DNA of 42,419 nucleotides, taken from Chloroflexota bacterium (lineage in GTDB: Bacteria; Chloroflexota; Anaerolineae; JAAYEA01). Position 1 is the stretch's first letter; every line of letters starts with the position of its first letter. Of the stretch, positions 16,753-24,596 are shown in pieces. Under the pieces are notes generated by a model, which was not told the origin of the DNA, made no database searches, and worked only from the letters and a program-made list of their open reading frames with translations. The position numbers and the translations under genes are program-made. Where the stretch lies: assembly GCA_019873665.1 (NCBI GenBank), contig JAIOAV010000005.1, forward strand, positions 64,001 to 106,419, read 5' to 3'.

Positions 16753-18246
16753 GTGACGATGTTCGAGCGCAGATGGGTCCAGCTAGCCGCCGCCTTGACG
16801 CTGTTTCTGCTGCCACTATTGCTGGCCCTGCGTGCGCCGCAGGGGGAGGCGGCAGGCGTCTGGAGCCGAGGCGAATTCGCCAAGGTTGAGGTTACACACC
16901 TTGTTATCGGCAGCCACGACGAGAGCGTCATCCGTTATGCGGCACTGGCTGGCCGAGGGGTTTTTCGCAACACTGAGGATTTCTACTTTTGGGCTAGCAA
17001 GAACGACGGATTGCCCAAAAGCGCGCTGGGGCGCATTGAGGTGCGCGGGCTGGCCGCGAGCCGCCAGAATGCCTTGCGCGTCTATCTGGCCTCCGCCAAT
17101 GGCGGCATCTATCGCACAGTGAATGGCGGCGCTCTCTGGACATTGGTCAGCCGCGAGCTGGCGGGTGTAGGAGAGGCGGTGGCGCTATCGCCGGTTGATG
17201 ATCTGACGCTCTATGTCGTGGTCGGTGGCCGACTGTATCGTGGGCAGGATATCCCATATATGGAGGGCTCCTGGAGCCTTCTGTCGGCGCTGCCGGAAGA
17301 CCGGAAGATCCTATCGCTGGCCTTGGACCCACTGGATATCCAGCGCGTGTATGTCGGGACAGCAGGCGGGGGCTTATTCTGGAGCGACGATGGCGGGATG
17401 AGCTGGATGGCAGGGGACGAGTCGCTCGTGGCAACGGATATCCTGACGATCCTGGTCATACCTTTGCCGGGTGGCGCGCCCGACGAGCGTCTCATCTACT
17501 TGGGGACCGATCGCGGCCTTTACGCGTTGGTGGGTCGCGATGAGTTATCCGCAGCAGAGCTTCTCTGGGGCGGGAGGCGCATTCATGCCCTGGCGACGGA
17601 TTCGGCGCACCCGCAGATGTTGTACGCTGGGGTCGCGAGATGGGGTGTCCATCGCAGCGACGACGGTGGCAGGCATTGGGAGGAGATGCACAAGGGGCTA
17701 GGAGGTGCGTCAGTGTATGCGCTGGCGTTTGATCCGGCCAGGCCACAGGAGCTATATGCTGCCACCAGCGACGGCGTGTGGCGGTGTCAGGTTCCCGCGC
17801 TCGCTCCGGTTGACACGCCAGTTGTCGCTCCTGAGCCGACAACGACCGCCACCCAGACGCCATCCGAGCCGACGGCTACAGCGACTACCGCGGCGACCGC
17901 CACCGCGACTGCGACCGTCACGCCGCAGGATACGGCAACCGCAGAGCCCACGGCGACAGCGACCGCCAGCATCACGCCGCAGGCGACAGCGACCACGGAA
18001 CCTACGGCCACCCCGACTGCCGCTGTCACGCCACAGGCAACGGCCACCGTCTCGGCGACACCGTCGCCCATCCGTCCCCCCACCCACACGCCGGCCCGGG
18101 CACGGACGAATACGCCTGCGCCGCCGACGCGCACGCCATCGCCGACGAGCACGCTGCCACCGCCGGCGACAAACACACCCATGCCACCAACAAACACGCC
18201 AGCGCCGCCCGCGACCAACACGCCGCTGCCGCCGCCCACGCGGTAA
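16753..18246 (+). CDS. Exported beta-propeller (BNR/YCF48-like) protein with Pro/Thr-rich tail
   Basis: About 497 residues. An N-terminal hydrophobic signal or anchor (L-A-A-A-L-T-L-F-L-L-P-L-L-L-A-L) is followed by a ~330-residue propeller-like region. Its Asp-box/BNR units include G-I-Y-R-T-V-N-G-G-A-L-W, G-L-F-W-S-D-D-G-G-M-S-W and G-V-H-R-S-D-D-G-G-R-H-W-E, with A-L-A-x-D-P repeats between them. Residues ~357-497 are a Pro/Thr/Ala tail ending T-P-L-P-P-P-T-R, identical in its last eight residues to the tail of the preceding protein. GTG at 16753 is used here; ATG at 16759 is an equally possible start. Such propellers bind ligands or act as sialidase-like folds, but no sialidase active site was recognised. 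Nine bases separate it from the upstream stop. Confidence 0.8.
   Translation: MTMFERRWVQLAAALTLFLLPLLLALRAPQGEAAGVWSRGEFAKVEVTHLVIGSHDESVIRYAALAGRGVFRNTEDFYFWASKNDGLPKSALGRIEVRGLAASRQNALRVYLASANGGIYRTVNGGALWTLVSRELAGVGEAVALSPVDDLTLYVVVGGRLYRGQDIPYMEGSWSLLSALPEDRKILSLALDPLDIQRVYVGTAGGGLFWSDDGGMSWMAGDESLVATDILTILVIPLPGGAPDERLIYLGTDRGLYALVGRDELSAAELLWGGRRIHALATDSAHPQMLYAGVARWGVHRSDDGGRHWEEMHKGLGGASVYALAFDPARPQELYAATSDGVWRCQVPALAPVDTPVVAPEPTTTATQTPSEPTATATTAATATATATVTPQDTATAEPTATATASITPQATATTEPTATPTAAVTPQATATVSATPSPIRPPTHTPARARTNTPAPPTRTPSPTSTLPPPATNTPMPPTNTPAPPATNTPLPPPTR
17917..18078 (+). repeat. 54-bp tandem repeat, three copies, in the Pro/Thr tail
   Basis: Units start at 17917, 17971 and 18025 and encode V/I-T-P-Q-x-T-A-T-x-x-P-T-A-T-x-T-A-x (18 residues). 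The third copy keeps the first half and diverges in the second. The repeat lies entirely inside the beta-propeller protein gene and probably varies in copy number between strains (inference). Confidence 0.7.
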
Positions 18247-18291
18247 CGACGGGACGGTCCTGTTGCATGAGAGAGATGTGTTAGGTCCAAG

Positions 18292-21105
18292 ATGAAGAGC
18301 ATGCCCGAAGCCGACGCCGACAAGCTCGATCAGATGCAGAACTATCTGAGCGCCGTGTATGCTGCAGAGCGGCATCTGGGGATCCCTTTCAAGTGGCTCC
18401 TGCTGCTCGCGGGCATTGTCATTGTGTGGGGCACCGGTCAGACGCACACCTCGTTCCTCGTGCTCCTCGCCTTCATCCTATATGGCATGGCGAACGTCCT
18501 GGCAAGCTATCTGTTCTACGTGGGAGGCCGGCTGGTCCTGCCGGTCATGGATATCGTCCTCTTTGTCTCTTACCTGGCCGACATCTTTTTCGCCACCGTT
18601 CTGATCTATTTCACCGGCGCTGTTGGCAGCGAGTTCTACCTTCTTTATTGCCTGCTGGCGACGAAAGGTGTGCTGTACTATCCGGTCTGGCGCCCGTTAC
18701 TCCTGCCACTCTACCTGAGCGGGCCTGCCTACATCCTCGTCCTATATTATAGCTCGCGCAGCTTTTTCTTCCTGACCGACCGCCTCTTCCTCATCCGCTA
18801 TGGTCTGCTGCTCGCTGTGGTCCTGGCAGTAACCTATCTCGGCTGGCTGCTGGAAAGCAAGCAAAAGTGGATTGGCCAGTTGACGCGCAACTTGCAGCAA
18901 GCGCGTCAGGACCTGGAAAGCAAAACCGAGTTGATGCAGCGCACCGCGCAGGATCTGGGCAATCGGGTCATGGAGCTGCGCACGCTGCAGGAGGGCGTCA
19001 AGGCGATCAATTCGGCGCTGGCCTTGGAGAACGTGCTGCGCTTGATCGTCACCAATGCAGCGCAAGTGTTGGAAGGAGCGCGCTGCTCCATCGCGCTCGT
19101 GGACCGCGACGGTGACGTCGTAACGTTGGCTGCTTCTGGCACCACGGCGGACCAATTGCGATATGCACGCCTACGACGCGGTGAAGGGATCGTGGGCTGG
19201 GTCGTGGAGAAAGTCAAGCCGGTGCTAAGCGGCGACGTGCGCCGCGACCCGCGCTTCAAGCGGATCAGCCCAGAGCCAGTTGTCTCCATGATGAGTGTGC
19301 CACTCATCTCAGGCAAATATGCGATCGGCGCGCTGAGCGCCACAAGTCCTCGCCCCAATGCGTTCAGCGCGGAGGATCTGGGGCGACTGGAGGCTTTCGC
19401 CGATCAGGCTGCTATCGCCGTCAAGAACTCTCGCCTCTATGAGGGGCTTGCCGAGGAGAAAAAGCGCACCGAGGAAAACATGCAGCAGATCATCGCCGTT
19501 ACCGAGGTGTCGCGCGCCATCGTCTCCCTGCTGGATCTGGAGGAGATCCTCGAGCTGATCATCGAGCGGCTGGCGCAACTGGCAGGCACAAGCCATTGCG
19601 CCGTGGCCCTATACCATGCGGAGCGCGACGAACTGGTGGGCAGGCTCGCCAAGGGGCCGGGCACAGAGTCGTTCCGCAACTATCGAATCCCCCTGAGCGA
19701 CGACCCGGCGACAGCCCAAGCGATCCAGCAGCGGCAGGCCGCGGTAGTGGAACAGGCCGATGCCAGTGCGAATGAGGCGCAAAGACGCCTGGCTAGTATG
19801 TGGCAGATCACCTCCTATCTCGTCTGCCCGCTTCTAGCCAAGGATCGCATCATCGGCACACTCTACCTAGCAGATGCGCGCCCCGATTTTCGCTTCGGAG
19901 AGAAGGAATTCCAGCTCATCACCAGCTTTTCCTATTTTGCCGCAACCGCCATCGAAAATGCCCAGCTCTACCAGAATGTCTGGGAAAAGAGCACTGAGCT
20001 CGAGGCAATCCTGCGCGGCATCGGCGACGGCGTCATCGTTACCGATCCCCAGATGAACCTCTTGCTGATGAACCCCGTGGCCGCGCGCATCTTTCGCCTG
20101 AGCCGGGATGTGCCAACAGGCACGTATCTGCCAGACCTGGTGCAAAACGAAGCGCTGATCACACTGCTGCACGAGACTCTGGAGAGCCAAGATCGCGCTG
20201 TGATCAAAGAGATCGAGGTCAGCAACACGCAGGATGGCAAGCGTAGCATGATCTACCAGGGCCTGGCTGCGGCGATGGCCAGCGCTGAGGGACATCCGCG
20301 CGGCATCGTTGTGGTATTGCGCGACATCACAAGTCAGAAAGAGCTAGAACGGATGAAGTCCAATTTCCTGTCAGTGGTGTCGCACGAGCTAAAGACACCA
20401 CTGCATTCCATCAAGGGATTCGTTGATATCATCCTGATGGGCAAGACGGGCGATGTAACAGACGTGCAGCGCGATTTCCTGACGACGGTCAAACAGCAAA
20501 CAGGACAGTTACAGACGATGATCAATGATCTGCTAGAGTTCTCCCGCTTGGAGTCGGGCCAAGTCAAGCTGCGGTTGGAAGAAGTCTCGCTGCCCGATCT
20601 TGCCAGCCGCGTGGTGGAAAAGCTGGAACCACTGGCCGATGACGGCGGGTTGACGCTCCAGATGAAGCTGCCAGCAACATTCCCGGTCATCGAAGCGGAT
20701 GAAATGCGCCTGGAACAGGTATTGACCAACCTTGTAGACAACGCCATCAAATTCACCGCGGCAGGCGGCACGGTAACGATTGACGGGCGCGACCTGGGCG
20801 AAGAGGTGCAAGTGTGGGTGCATGATACGGGCATCGGCATCCCACCGGATCAGCTAGAGAAGATTTTCGATCGCTTCTACCAGGTGGACGGCGGCTCGAC
20901 CCGTCCCTACCGCGGTACGGGCCTCGGCCTGACCATCTGCAAGCACATCGTGGAACACCATCACGGCCGCATCTGGGCAGAGAGCAAGCAGGGAGAGGGA
21001 AGCACCTTTTTCTTCATCTTGCCCAAAAAGCTATCGCAGGAGGAGGAGCTTTCGCTGGACTTTACGACCCTTCCCAGCGAGCGCCGCCATTCGGAGGAGA
21101 GATAA
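18292..21105 (+). CDS. Membrane sensor histidine kinase (TM-GAF-GAF-PAS-HisKA-HATPase)
   Basis: A 937-residue kinase. About six membrane helices lie between residues 35 and 195, followed by a coiled linker and two GAF domains (roughly 225-380 and 395-560). A PAS domain (about 565-680: L-R-G-I-G-D-G-V-I-V-T-D) precedes the dimerisation domain with phospho-acceptor H698 in V-S-H-E-L-K-T-P-L. The ATPase domain shows N817 in L-V-D-N-A-I-K-F, D-T-G-I-G-I-P, F-D-R-F-Y-Q and G-T-G-L-G-L-T-I-C. The N-terminal membrane block has no large outside loop, so sensing is probably in the membrane, via the GAFs, or through partners. It is the last gene of a same-strand block beginning with the response regulator at 9744. 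The ribosome site is weak (TTAGGTCC). Confidence 0.95.
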   Translation: MKSMPEADADKLDQMQNYLSAVYAAERHLGIPFKWLLLLAGIVIVWGTGQTHTSFLVLLAFILYGMANVLASYLFYVGGRLVLPVMDIVLFVSYLADIFFATVLIYFTGAVGSEFYLLYCLLATKGVLYYPVWRPLLLPLYLSGPAYILVLYYSSRSFFFLTDRLFLIRYGLLLAVVLAVTYLGWLLESKQKWIGQLTRNLQQARQDLESKTELMQRTAQDLGNRVMELRTLQEGVKAINSALALENVLRLIVTNAAQVLEGARCSIALVDRDGDVVTLAASGTTADQLRYARLRRGEGIVGWVVEKVKPVLSGDVRRDPRFKRISPEPVVSMMSVPLISGKYAIGALSATSPRPNAFSAEDLGRLEAFADQAAIAVKNSRLYEGLAEEKKRTEENMQQIIAVTEVSRAIVSLLDLEEILELIIERLAQLAGTSHCAVALYHAERDELVGRLAKGPGTESFRNYRIPLSDDPATAQAIQQRQAAVVEQADASANEAQRRLASMWQITSYLVCPLLAKDRIIGTLYLADARPDFRFGEKEFQLITSFSYFAATAIENAQLYQNVWEKSTELEAILRGIGDGVIVTDPQMNLLLMNPVAARIFRLSRDVPTGTYLPDLVQNEALITLLHETLESQDRAVIKEIEVSNTQDGKRSMIYQGLAAAMASAEGHPRGIVVVLRDITSQKELERMKSNFLSVVSHELKTPLHSIKGFVDIILMGKTGDVTDVQRDFLTTVKQQTGQLQTMINDLLEFSRLESGQVKLRLEEVSLPDLASRVVEKLEPLADDGGLTLQMKLPATFPVIEADEMRLEQVLTNLVDNAIKFTAAGGTVTIDGRDLGEEVQVWVHDTGIGIPPDQLEKIFDRFYQVDGGSTRPYRGTGLGLTICKHIVEHHHGRIWAESKQGEGSTFFFILPKKLSQEEELSLDFTTLPSERRHSEER

Positions 21106-21313
21106 CCCGCCAGAAGATTTCATTATGATAGAATTTGAAAAAAAATACATATAATTAGTTGAAAAGCCGCCTTATATGAAAATTTGTTCATCTTGCAGGC
21201 TCCTTCTTTTCATCGAATGTTCACACTCCCGCCGTATAATGATCTCAACTTACATCTCCTATACGTTTCATTTCAACGAGCAGCGGTTGCTTCGGCTGTG
21301 AGGGGGGAGTGGC
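21106..21313. other. AT-rich intergenic segment with a possible -10 element
   Basis: About 208 bases between the kinase and the HTH ORF. The stretch 21118-21190 is strikingly AT-rich against GC-rich neighbours, with an A8 run and TATAAT inside CATATAATTAG. A second TATAAT lies at 21235-21240, 73 bases before the HTH gene, but its -35 region is poor. There is no hairpin followed by T residues, so a terminator for the kinase operon is not evident. The composition suggests foreign DNA or an insertion boundary. Confidence 0.4.
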
Positions 21314-21751
21314 ATGGTTCTGTATGTGCGGGAGTTGACGGAAGAGGAGGAAGCCGAATTGCGCGAGTGGGCGATGAGCGATGACGGTGAGCTGAGACAT
21401 CGAGCACAGCTCATCCTTTTGTCGAAAGAAGGTTACCGCATTCCGGAAATCGGGCCGCAGCTCTTTGCCCATCCGGCCAACTTGCGCAAGTGGATCCACC
21501 GCTTTAACGAGGAAGGGCTGAAAGGCCTTGTCACCAAACGATCCGGTGGTCCCAAGCCGCGCTTCACCGCGGAGCAGAGACGTCAGATCATTCAGTTGGC
21601 GGAAACGCGGCCGCGTGATCTGGGGCTTCCTTTCACGCGGTGGACGCTGCATCGGTTGGCCGAACAGGCGGAAAAGCGCCAGATCGTGGATAGCATCAGC
21701 CATGAGCGGGTGCGTCAGATCCTCCTAGAGGCGAATTGCCAGTACAAGTGA
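21314..21751 (+). CDS. Orphan IS630-type helix-turn-helix protein (transposase N-terminal half)
   Basis: A 145-residue protein that resembles the DNA-binding half of IS630/Tc1-mariner transposases. A first HTH occupies about 20-65 (E-L-R-H-R-A-Q-L-I-L-L-S-K-E-G-Y-R-I-P-E-I then N-L-R-K-W-I-H-R-F-N-E-E-G-L-K-G-L). A Pro/Arg linker (R-S-G-G-P-K-P-R-F) precedes a second HTH-like region ending S-H-E-R-V-R-Q-I-L-L-E-A-N. The frame stops right there. No D-D-E catalytic domain is seen downstream in any frame, so it cannot transpose alone. The ribosome site GGGGGGAG before the ATG is strong, which suggests it is still translated. It could be a decayed insertion sequence or a retained DNA-binding protein. 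Confidence 0.75.
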   Translation: MVLYVRELTEEEEAELREWAMSDDGELRHRAQLILLSKEGYRIPEIGPQLFAHPANLRKWIHRFNEEGLKGLVTKRSGGPKPRFTAEQRRQIIQLAETRPRDLGLPFTRWTLHRLAEQAEKRQIVDSISHERVRQILLEANCQYK

Positions 21752-22096
21752 GCGAGTGGCATCTCGGAGTTGGCGGGTCCCCTTGCCGGCATTCCCCCCT
21801 GTCGGCAATGAACTTGCGTCAGGCTGATGAGAGCAGCTCGTCACGTGTCATTGGACACACCGCCTGTGGCTTCTGGCGTCAGCAACACGCGATCAGCGAG
21901 CGACAGCGACAGCTCTTTTTGCCCCTGCATCCTCCCGAAACCTGTCGGTGATCGTCAGCGCCGCGACAAGCGACGATCCGACCAGCCCCCCGCCAACGTG
22001 GCATGAGCATTTCCCAAAGAGATACATTACGGCTACTAAGGCAGGCATGGCCGCAAGGGCTGTGCCTGCCTTGCAGTGCCAGAAGGGCCTCACGAC
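21752..22096. other. 345-base gene-free region with inverted repeats
   Basis: No credible coding frame on either strand. Perfect inverted repeats are present: TTGCCG/CGGCAA (21783-21788/21803-21808), GATCGTC/GACGATC (21950-21956/21972-21978) and a 10-bp pair at 22038-22072 (listed separately). It lies between the orphan transposase half and the first gene of the glycan cluster, so it may hold the cluster's promoter or leader, or the scar of a lost element. No clear sigma-70 promoter and no cobalamin-riboswitch consensus were recognised. Confidence 0.45.
22038..22072 (+). promoter_or_regulatory. Strong hairpin 24 bases before the radical-SAM start
   Basis: AAGGCAGGCA (22038-22047) pairs perfectly with TGCCTGCCTT (22063-22072); the 15-base loop can form a small inner GCC/GGC stem. 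It is not followed by a T tract, so it is not a standard intrinsic terminator. Its position suggests a leader-RNA control element or mRNA-end stabiliser for the glycan operon. This is inference from the sequence only. Confidence 0.45.
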
Positions 22097-23578
22097 ATGC
22101 ACGTCTGTCTCATCTCTCCCAAATGGAACAAAATGGTCAACAGCTATCCCCCTTTGGGTCTGGGGTACCTGGCCGCGTATCTGGAACGTGACGGACATCG
22201 CGTTACAGTCTTCGATCTTGGTCTGGAGCCGAACACGCCGCTAGCGGATGACATCGCGGTCATCGTTGCCGCCCGGCCGGACCTGATCGGCCTCACAGCC
22301 ATGAGCACCAACTATGAGAGCGCCCTCGCCACAGCGCGTGCGCTCAAGGCGCAGACCGGCGCGCCGATCGTCATTGGTGGCCCGCATGCCACCGTGCTGC
22401 CACAGCCTGTCATTCGCGAGGAATGCTTTGACTACCTCGTCTTTGGTGAGGGCGAATTGACGCTCGCCGAACTCGTGCAGGCCATCGCGGCCGAGGGGCC
22501 GCGTCCCACCACAGCAACGTTGCGTGGGATTCGCGGCATCTACTTCCGCGACGGGGACGAGATCGTCAGCACGCCGGAACGGCCTCTCATCCGAGATCTG
22601 GATGGCCTGCCCTTCCCGGCGCGACATCTCTTTGCCCTTTCCCGCTATCCGTTGTATACATCGGATGGCCAGCCCATGATCACCATCCTCTCCAGCCGTG
22701 GCTGCCCCTACAATTGCAGTTACTGCTTCAAGGGGATCGTGGGACGCACGTACCGCCAGCGCAGCGTGGACAATATCCTGGCCGAGATACGCGAGGTTAT
22801 CGCCACCTATCACATTCGCAACTTTTACTTCATTGACGACCTTTTCGCCGTCAACGAGCGCCGTCTGCGCGAGCTGACACAGCGACTGATTGACGAGCAG
22901 TTGGACATTCGCTGGCAGTGTCTGGATCGGGTGGACAAGGTGAACCCGGAGATCCTGGCGCAGATGTACAAGGCGGGCTGTCGCGAGATCCACTATGGCA
23001 TCGAGTCGGGCAACCAGCAGATCCTCGATGGCGTCGGCAAGGAGATCACGCTGTCACAGGTGCGCGACGCCATCCGCTGGACTGCAGAGGCCGGCATTCT
23101 GGCCAAGGGATATTTCATGCTCGGCCTGCCCGGCGATACGGAAGAGACGATGGAGCAGACCATCCAGTTTGCCGCTGAGCTGGAGCTGGACGAAGCAATG
23201 TTCAGCCTCACTACTCCCTTCCCGGGCACACGCCTGTGGAATGAGCTGTGCAAGAGGCGGCCGGGGACCGAGTTCAACGCGAACTTCGCGCAGGCCTACT
23301 ACTATAACAGTTATACCGAGGAGATTGCCCCGTTCTTGAACGTCTCCGAGGTCTCGGACCAGCGGCTGGCACATCTGGCCAAAGAGGCGCAAGCGCGCTT
23401 TTGGGAGGCCAAGCGCAAGCGCAAGTATGTGCGCCACTTTGGCCGCCCGTGGGGCGAATGGATCTGGCGACTCTCCGGTCTGCCATGGGTGCGCAATGCC
23501 GGCCGGTGGCTGGTCAACCGTGGCATCTATCGGGCAGGACAGAAACTGCGACAAGGGGGCGTCCATTCATGGTCGTAG
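22097..23578 (+). CDS. B12-binding-domain radical SAM protein
   Basis: A 493-residue BchE/class-B-like radical SAM enzyme. The N-terminal ~140 residues look like a cobalamin-binding Rossmann domain (L-I-S-P-K-W, P-P-L-G-L-G-Y-L-A-A-Y-L, D-L-I-G-L-T-A-M-S, V-I-G-G-P-H-A-T). The radical SAM barrel carries C203-x3-C207-x2-C210 (R-G-C-P-Y-N-C-S-Y-C) for the [4Fe-4S] cluster, then E-S-G-N and G-Y-F-M-L-G-L-P-G-D-T. Family members methylate unreactive carbons or rearrange substrates. ATG at 22097 was chosen because it begins the conserved domain; GTG at 22076 would add 7 residues and run into the hairpin. Its last 10 bases overlap the next radical SAM gene, so both are co-translated. The substrate is unknown, perhaps a lipid carrier or sugar in this glycan locus. 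Confidence 0.9.
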   Translation: MHVCLISPKWNKMVNSYPPLGLGYLAAYLERDGHRVTVFDLGLEPNTPLADDIAVIVAARPDLIGLTAMSTNYESALATARALKAQTGAPIVIGGPHATVLPQPVIREECFDYLVFGEGELTLAELVQAIAAEGPRPTTATLRGIRGIYFRDGDEIVSTPERPLIRDLDGLPFPARHLFALSRYPLYTSDGQPMITILSSRGCPYNCSYCFKGIVGRTYRQRSVDNILAEIREVIATYHIRNFYFIDDLFAVNERRLRELTQRLIDEQLDIRWQCLDRVDKVNPEILAQMYKAGCREIHYGIESGNQQILDGVGKEITLSQVRDAIRWTAEAGILAKGYFMLGLPGDTEETMEQTIQFAAELELDEAMFSLTTPFPGTRLWNELCKRRPGTEFNANFAQAYYYNSYTEEIAPFLNVSEVSDQRLAHLAKEAQARFWEAKRKRKYVRHFGRPWGEWIWRLSGLPWVRNAGRWLVNRGIYRAGQKLRQGGVHSWS

Positions 23579-24579
23579 AGCGTATCCGCCGGCGGGGCCG
23601 TCTCTGGCGGCGACAAGCGGCCGCTGCCGCCAAGTGGTTCTTCTATCGCACCGGCAACACCCGGCCACCGACCCATCCGGATCGCATGTATCTGGAGTCC
23701 ACCAATGTCTGCAATCTCTCGTGTATCATGTGCCCTACTGGGTTGCAGCTAGCCAAGCGCAAGAAAGGGTATATGGATTTCGCACTCTTCCAGGCGATTG
23801 TGGACGAGATGGCCCCACACATCAGGGCGACGACGCTGCACATCTGGGGTGAGCCTCTCTTGCATCCCCGGCTCATTGACATGGTTGCTTACTGCCGCGA
23901 CAAGGGTGTGCACAGCGAGATTTCCACCAATGCCACGCTGCTGGACAAGGCGACGAGCCGGGCGCTGATCGAGGTGGGGCTGGGGACTATCTATCTCTGC
24001 CTGGATGGCGTCAAGCGCGAGACATACGAGCGTGTGCGTCGCCGCGCCGACTTTGAGGAGACCAAGGCCAACATCCTAGGTTTCCTGGAGGCCAAGAACG
24101 CCTTTTCAGGGCCTACACCTATCGCCAAGCTCCAGCTCATCGAGATCGGCCCGACGGCCGCCGAGATCGAGGAGTTTCGCCGGCAGTGGAGCATCCCGGG
24201 CGTGGACCGCGTCAACATCAAGGCGTTCGACTCGTGGGGCGATCAGATCGAGGAGATCAGCGAGCTGCGCGCGGCGGAGAATGCCACGCCCGGCCAGCGT
24301 TTCCCCTGCCCGAACCTCTGGTATCATGTACATATCTACTGGGATGGCACGTTGGTACGCTGTGATCGCGACTTTGACGCTGTCGGCCCTCTCGGCAATG
24401 TGGCCAATGGGGTGATGCGCGCCTGGCGCGGTGACGCGATGGCCGAGCTACGCCGCCGCCATGTGCGCAACGAACTGGCGGATGTGGTTCCCTGTAACAA
24501 TTGCGTCGAGTGGAGCTGGTGGCGTCCTACTCTCTTTACTTCGCAAGGGAATAGGCCCGTCACCCCTGCCGACTCCTAG
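23569..24579 (+). CDS. Radical SAM protein with SPASM-like C-terminus
   Basis: 336 residues. C48-x3-C52-x2-C55 (N-V-C-N-L-S-C-I-M-C) binds the radical-SAM cluster, followed by H-I-W-G-E-P-L-L-H-P and barrel strands. The C-terminal third has cysteines arranged as in a SPASM or twitch domain: F-P-C-P near 246, V-R-C-D about 20 residues on, and a final P-C-N-N-C for a second cluster. The start lies inside the end of the upstream gene with AAGGGGG as ribosome site; an in-frame upstream extension to 23401 overlaps that gene and was discarded. SPASM enzymes often modify peptides, but members in glycan clusters exist. No small precursor peptide gene was found next to it, so a non-peptide substrate is possible. 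Confidence 0.88.
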   Translation: MVVERIRRRGRLWRRQAAAAAKWFFYRTGNTRPPTHPDRMYLESTNVCNLSCIMCPTGLQLAKRKKGYMDFALFQAIVDEMAPHIRATTLHIWGEPLLHPRLIDMVAYCRDKGVHSEISTNATLLDKATSRALIEVGLGTIYLCLDGVKRETYERVRRRADFEETKANILGFLEAKNAFSGPTPIAKLQLIEIGPTAAEIEEFRRQWSIPGVDRVNIKAFDSWGDQIEEISELRAAENATPGQRFPCPNLWYHVHIYWDGTLVRCDRDFDAVGPLGNVANGVMRAWRGDAMAELRRRHVRNELADVVPCNNCVEWSWWRPTLFTSQGNRPVTPADS

Positions 24580-24596
24580 GCGAATGGGGCGGTCGC

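Noticed and set aside
16500-18246. CRISPR-like or structural DNA repeat in the low-complexity stretches
   Set aside because: The repeats are in-frame codon repeats for Pro/Thr tails, without spacers of constant length.
17752-18447. A long minus-strand open frame opposite the Pro/Thr tail
   Set aside because: It is Arg/Gly-rich, caused by the repetitive plus-strand codons, and has no ribosome site or family resemblance.
21898-21920. GAGC/GCTC pair followed by TTTTT, terminator-like
   Set aside because: Only four base pairs with a 10-base loop; too weak to claim.
21752-22096. Cobalamin riboswitch before the B12-type radical SAM gene
   Set aside because: The conserved B12-box core was not found; only simple hairpins are visible.
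21314-22096. A complete IS630 element
   Set aside because: No catalytic domain and no matching terminal inverted repeats or target duplication could be seen.
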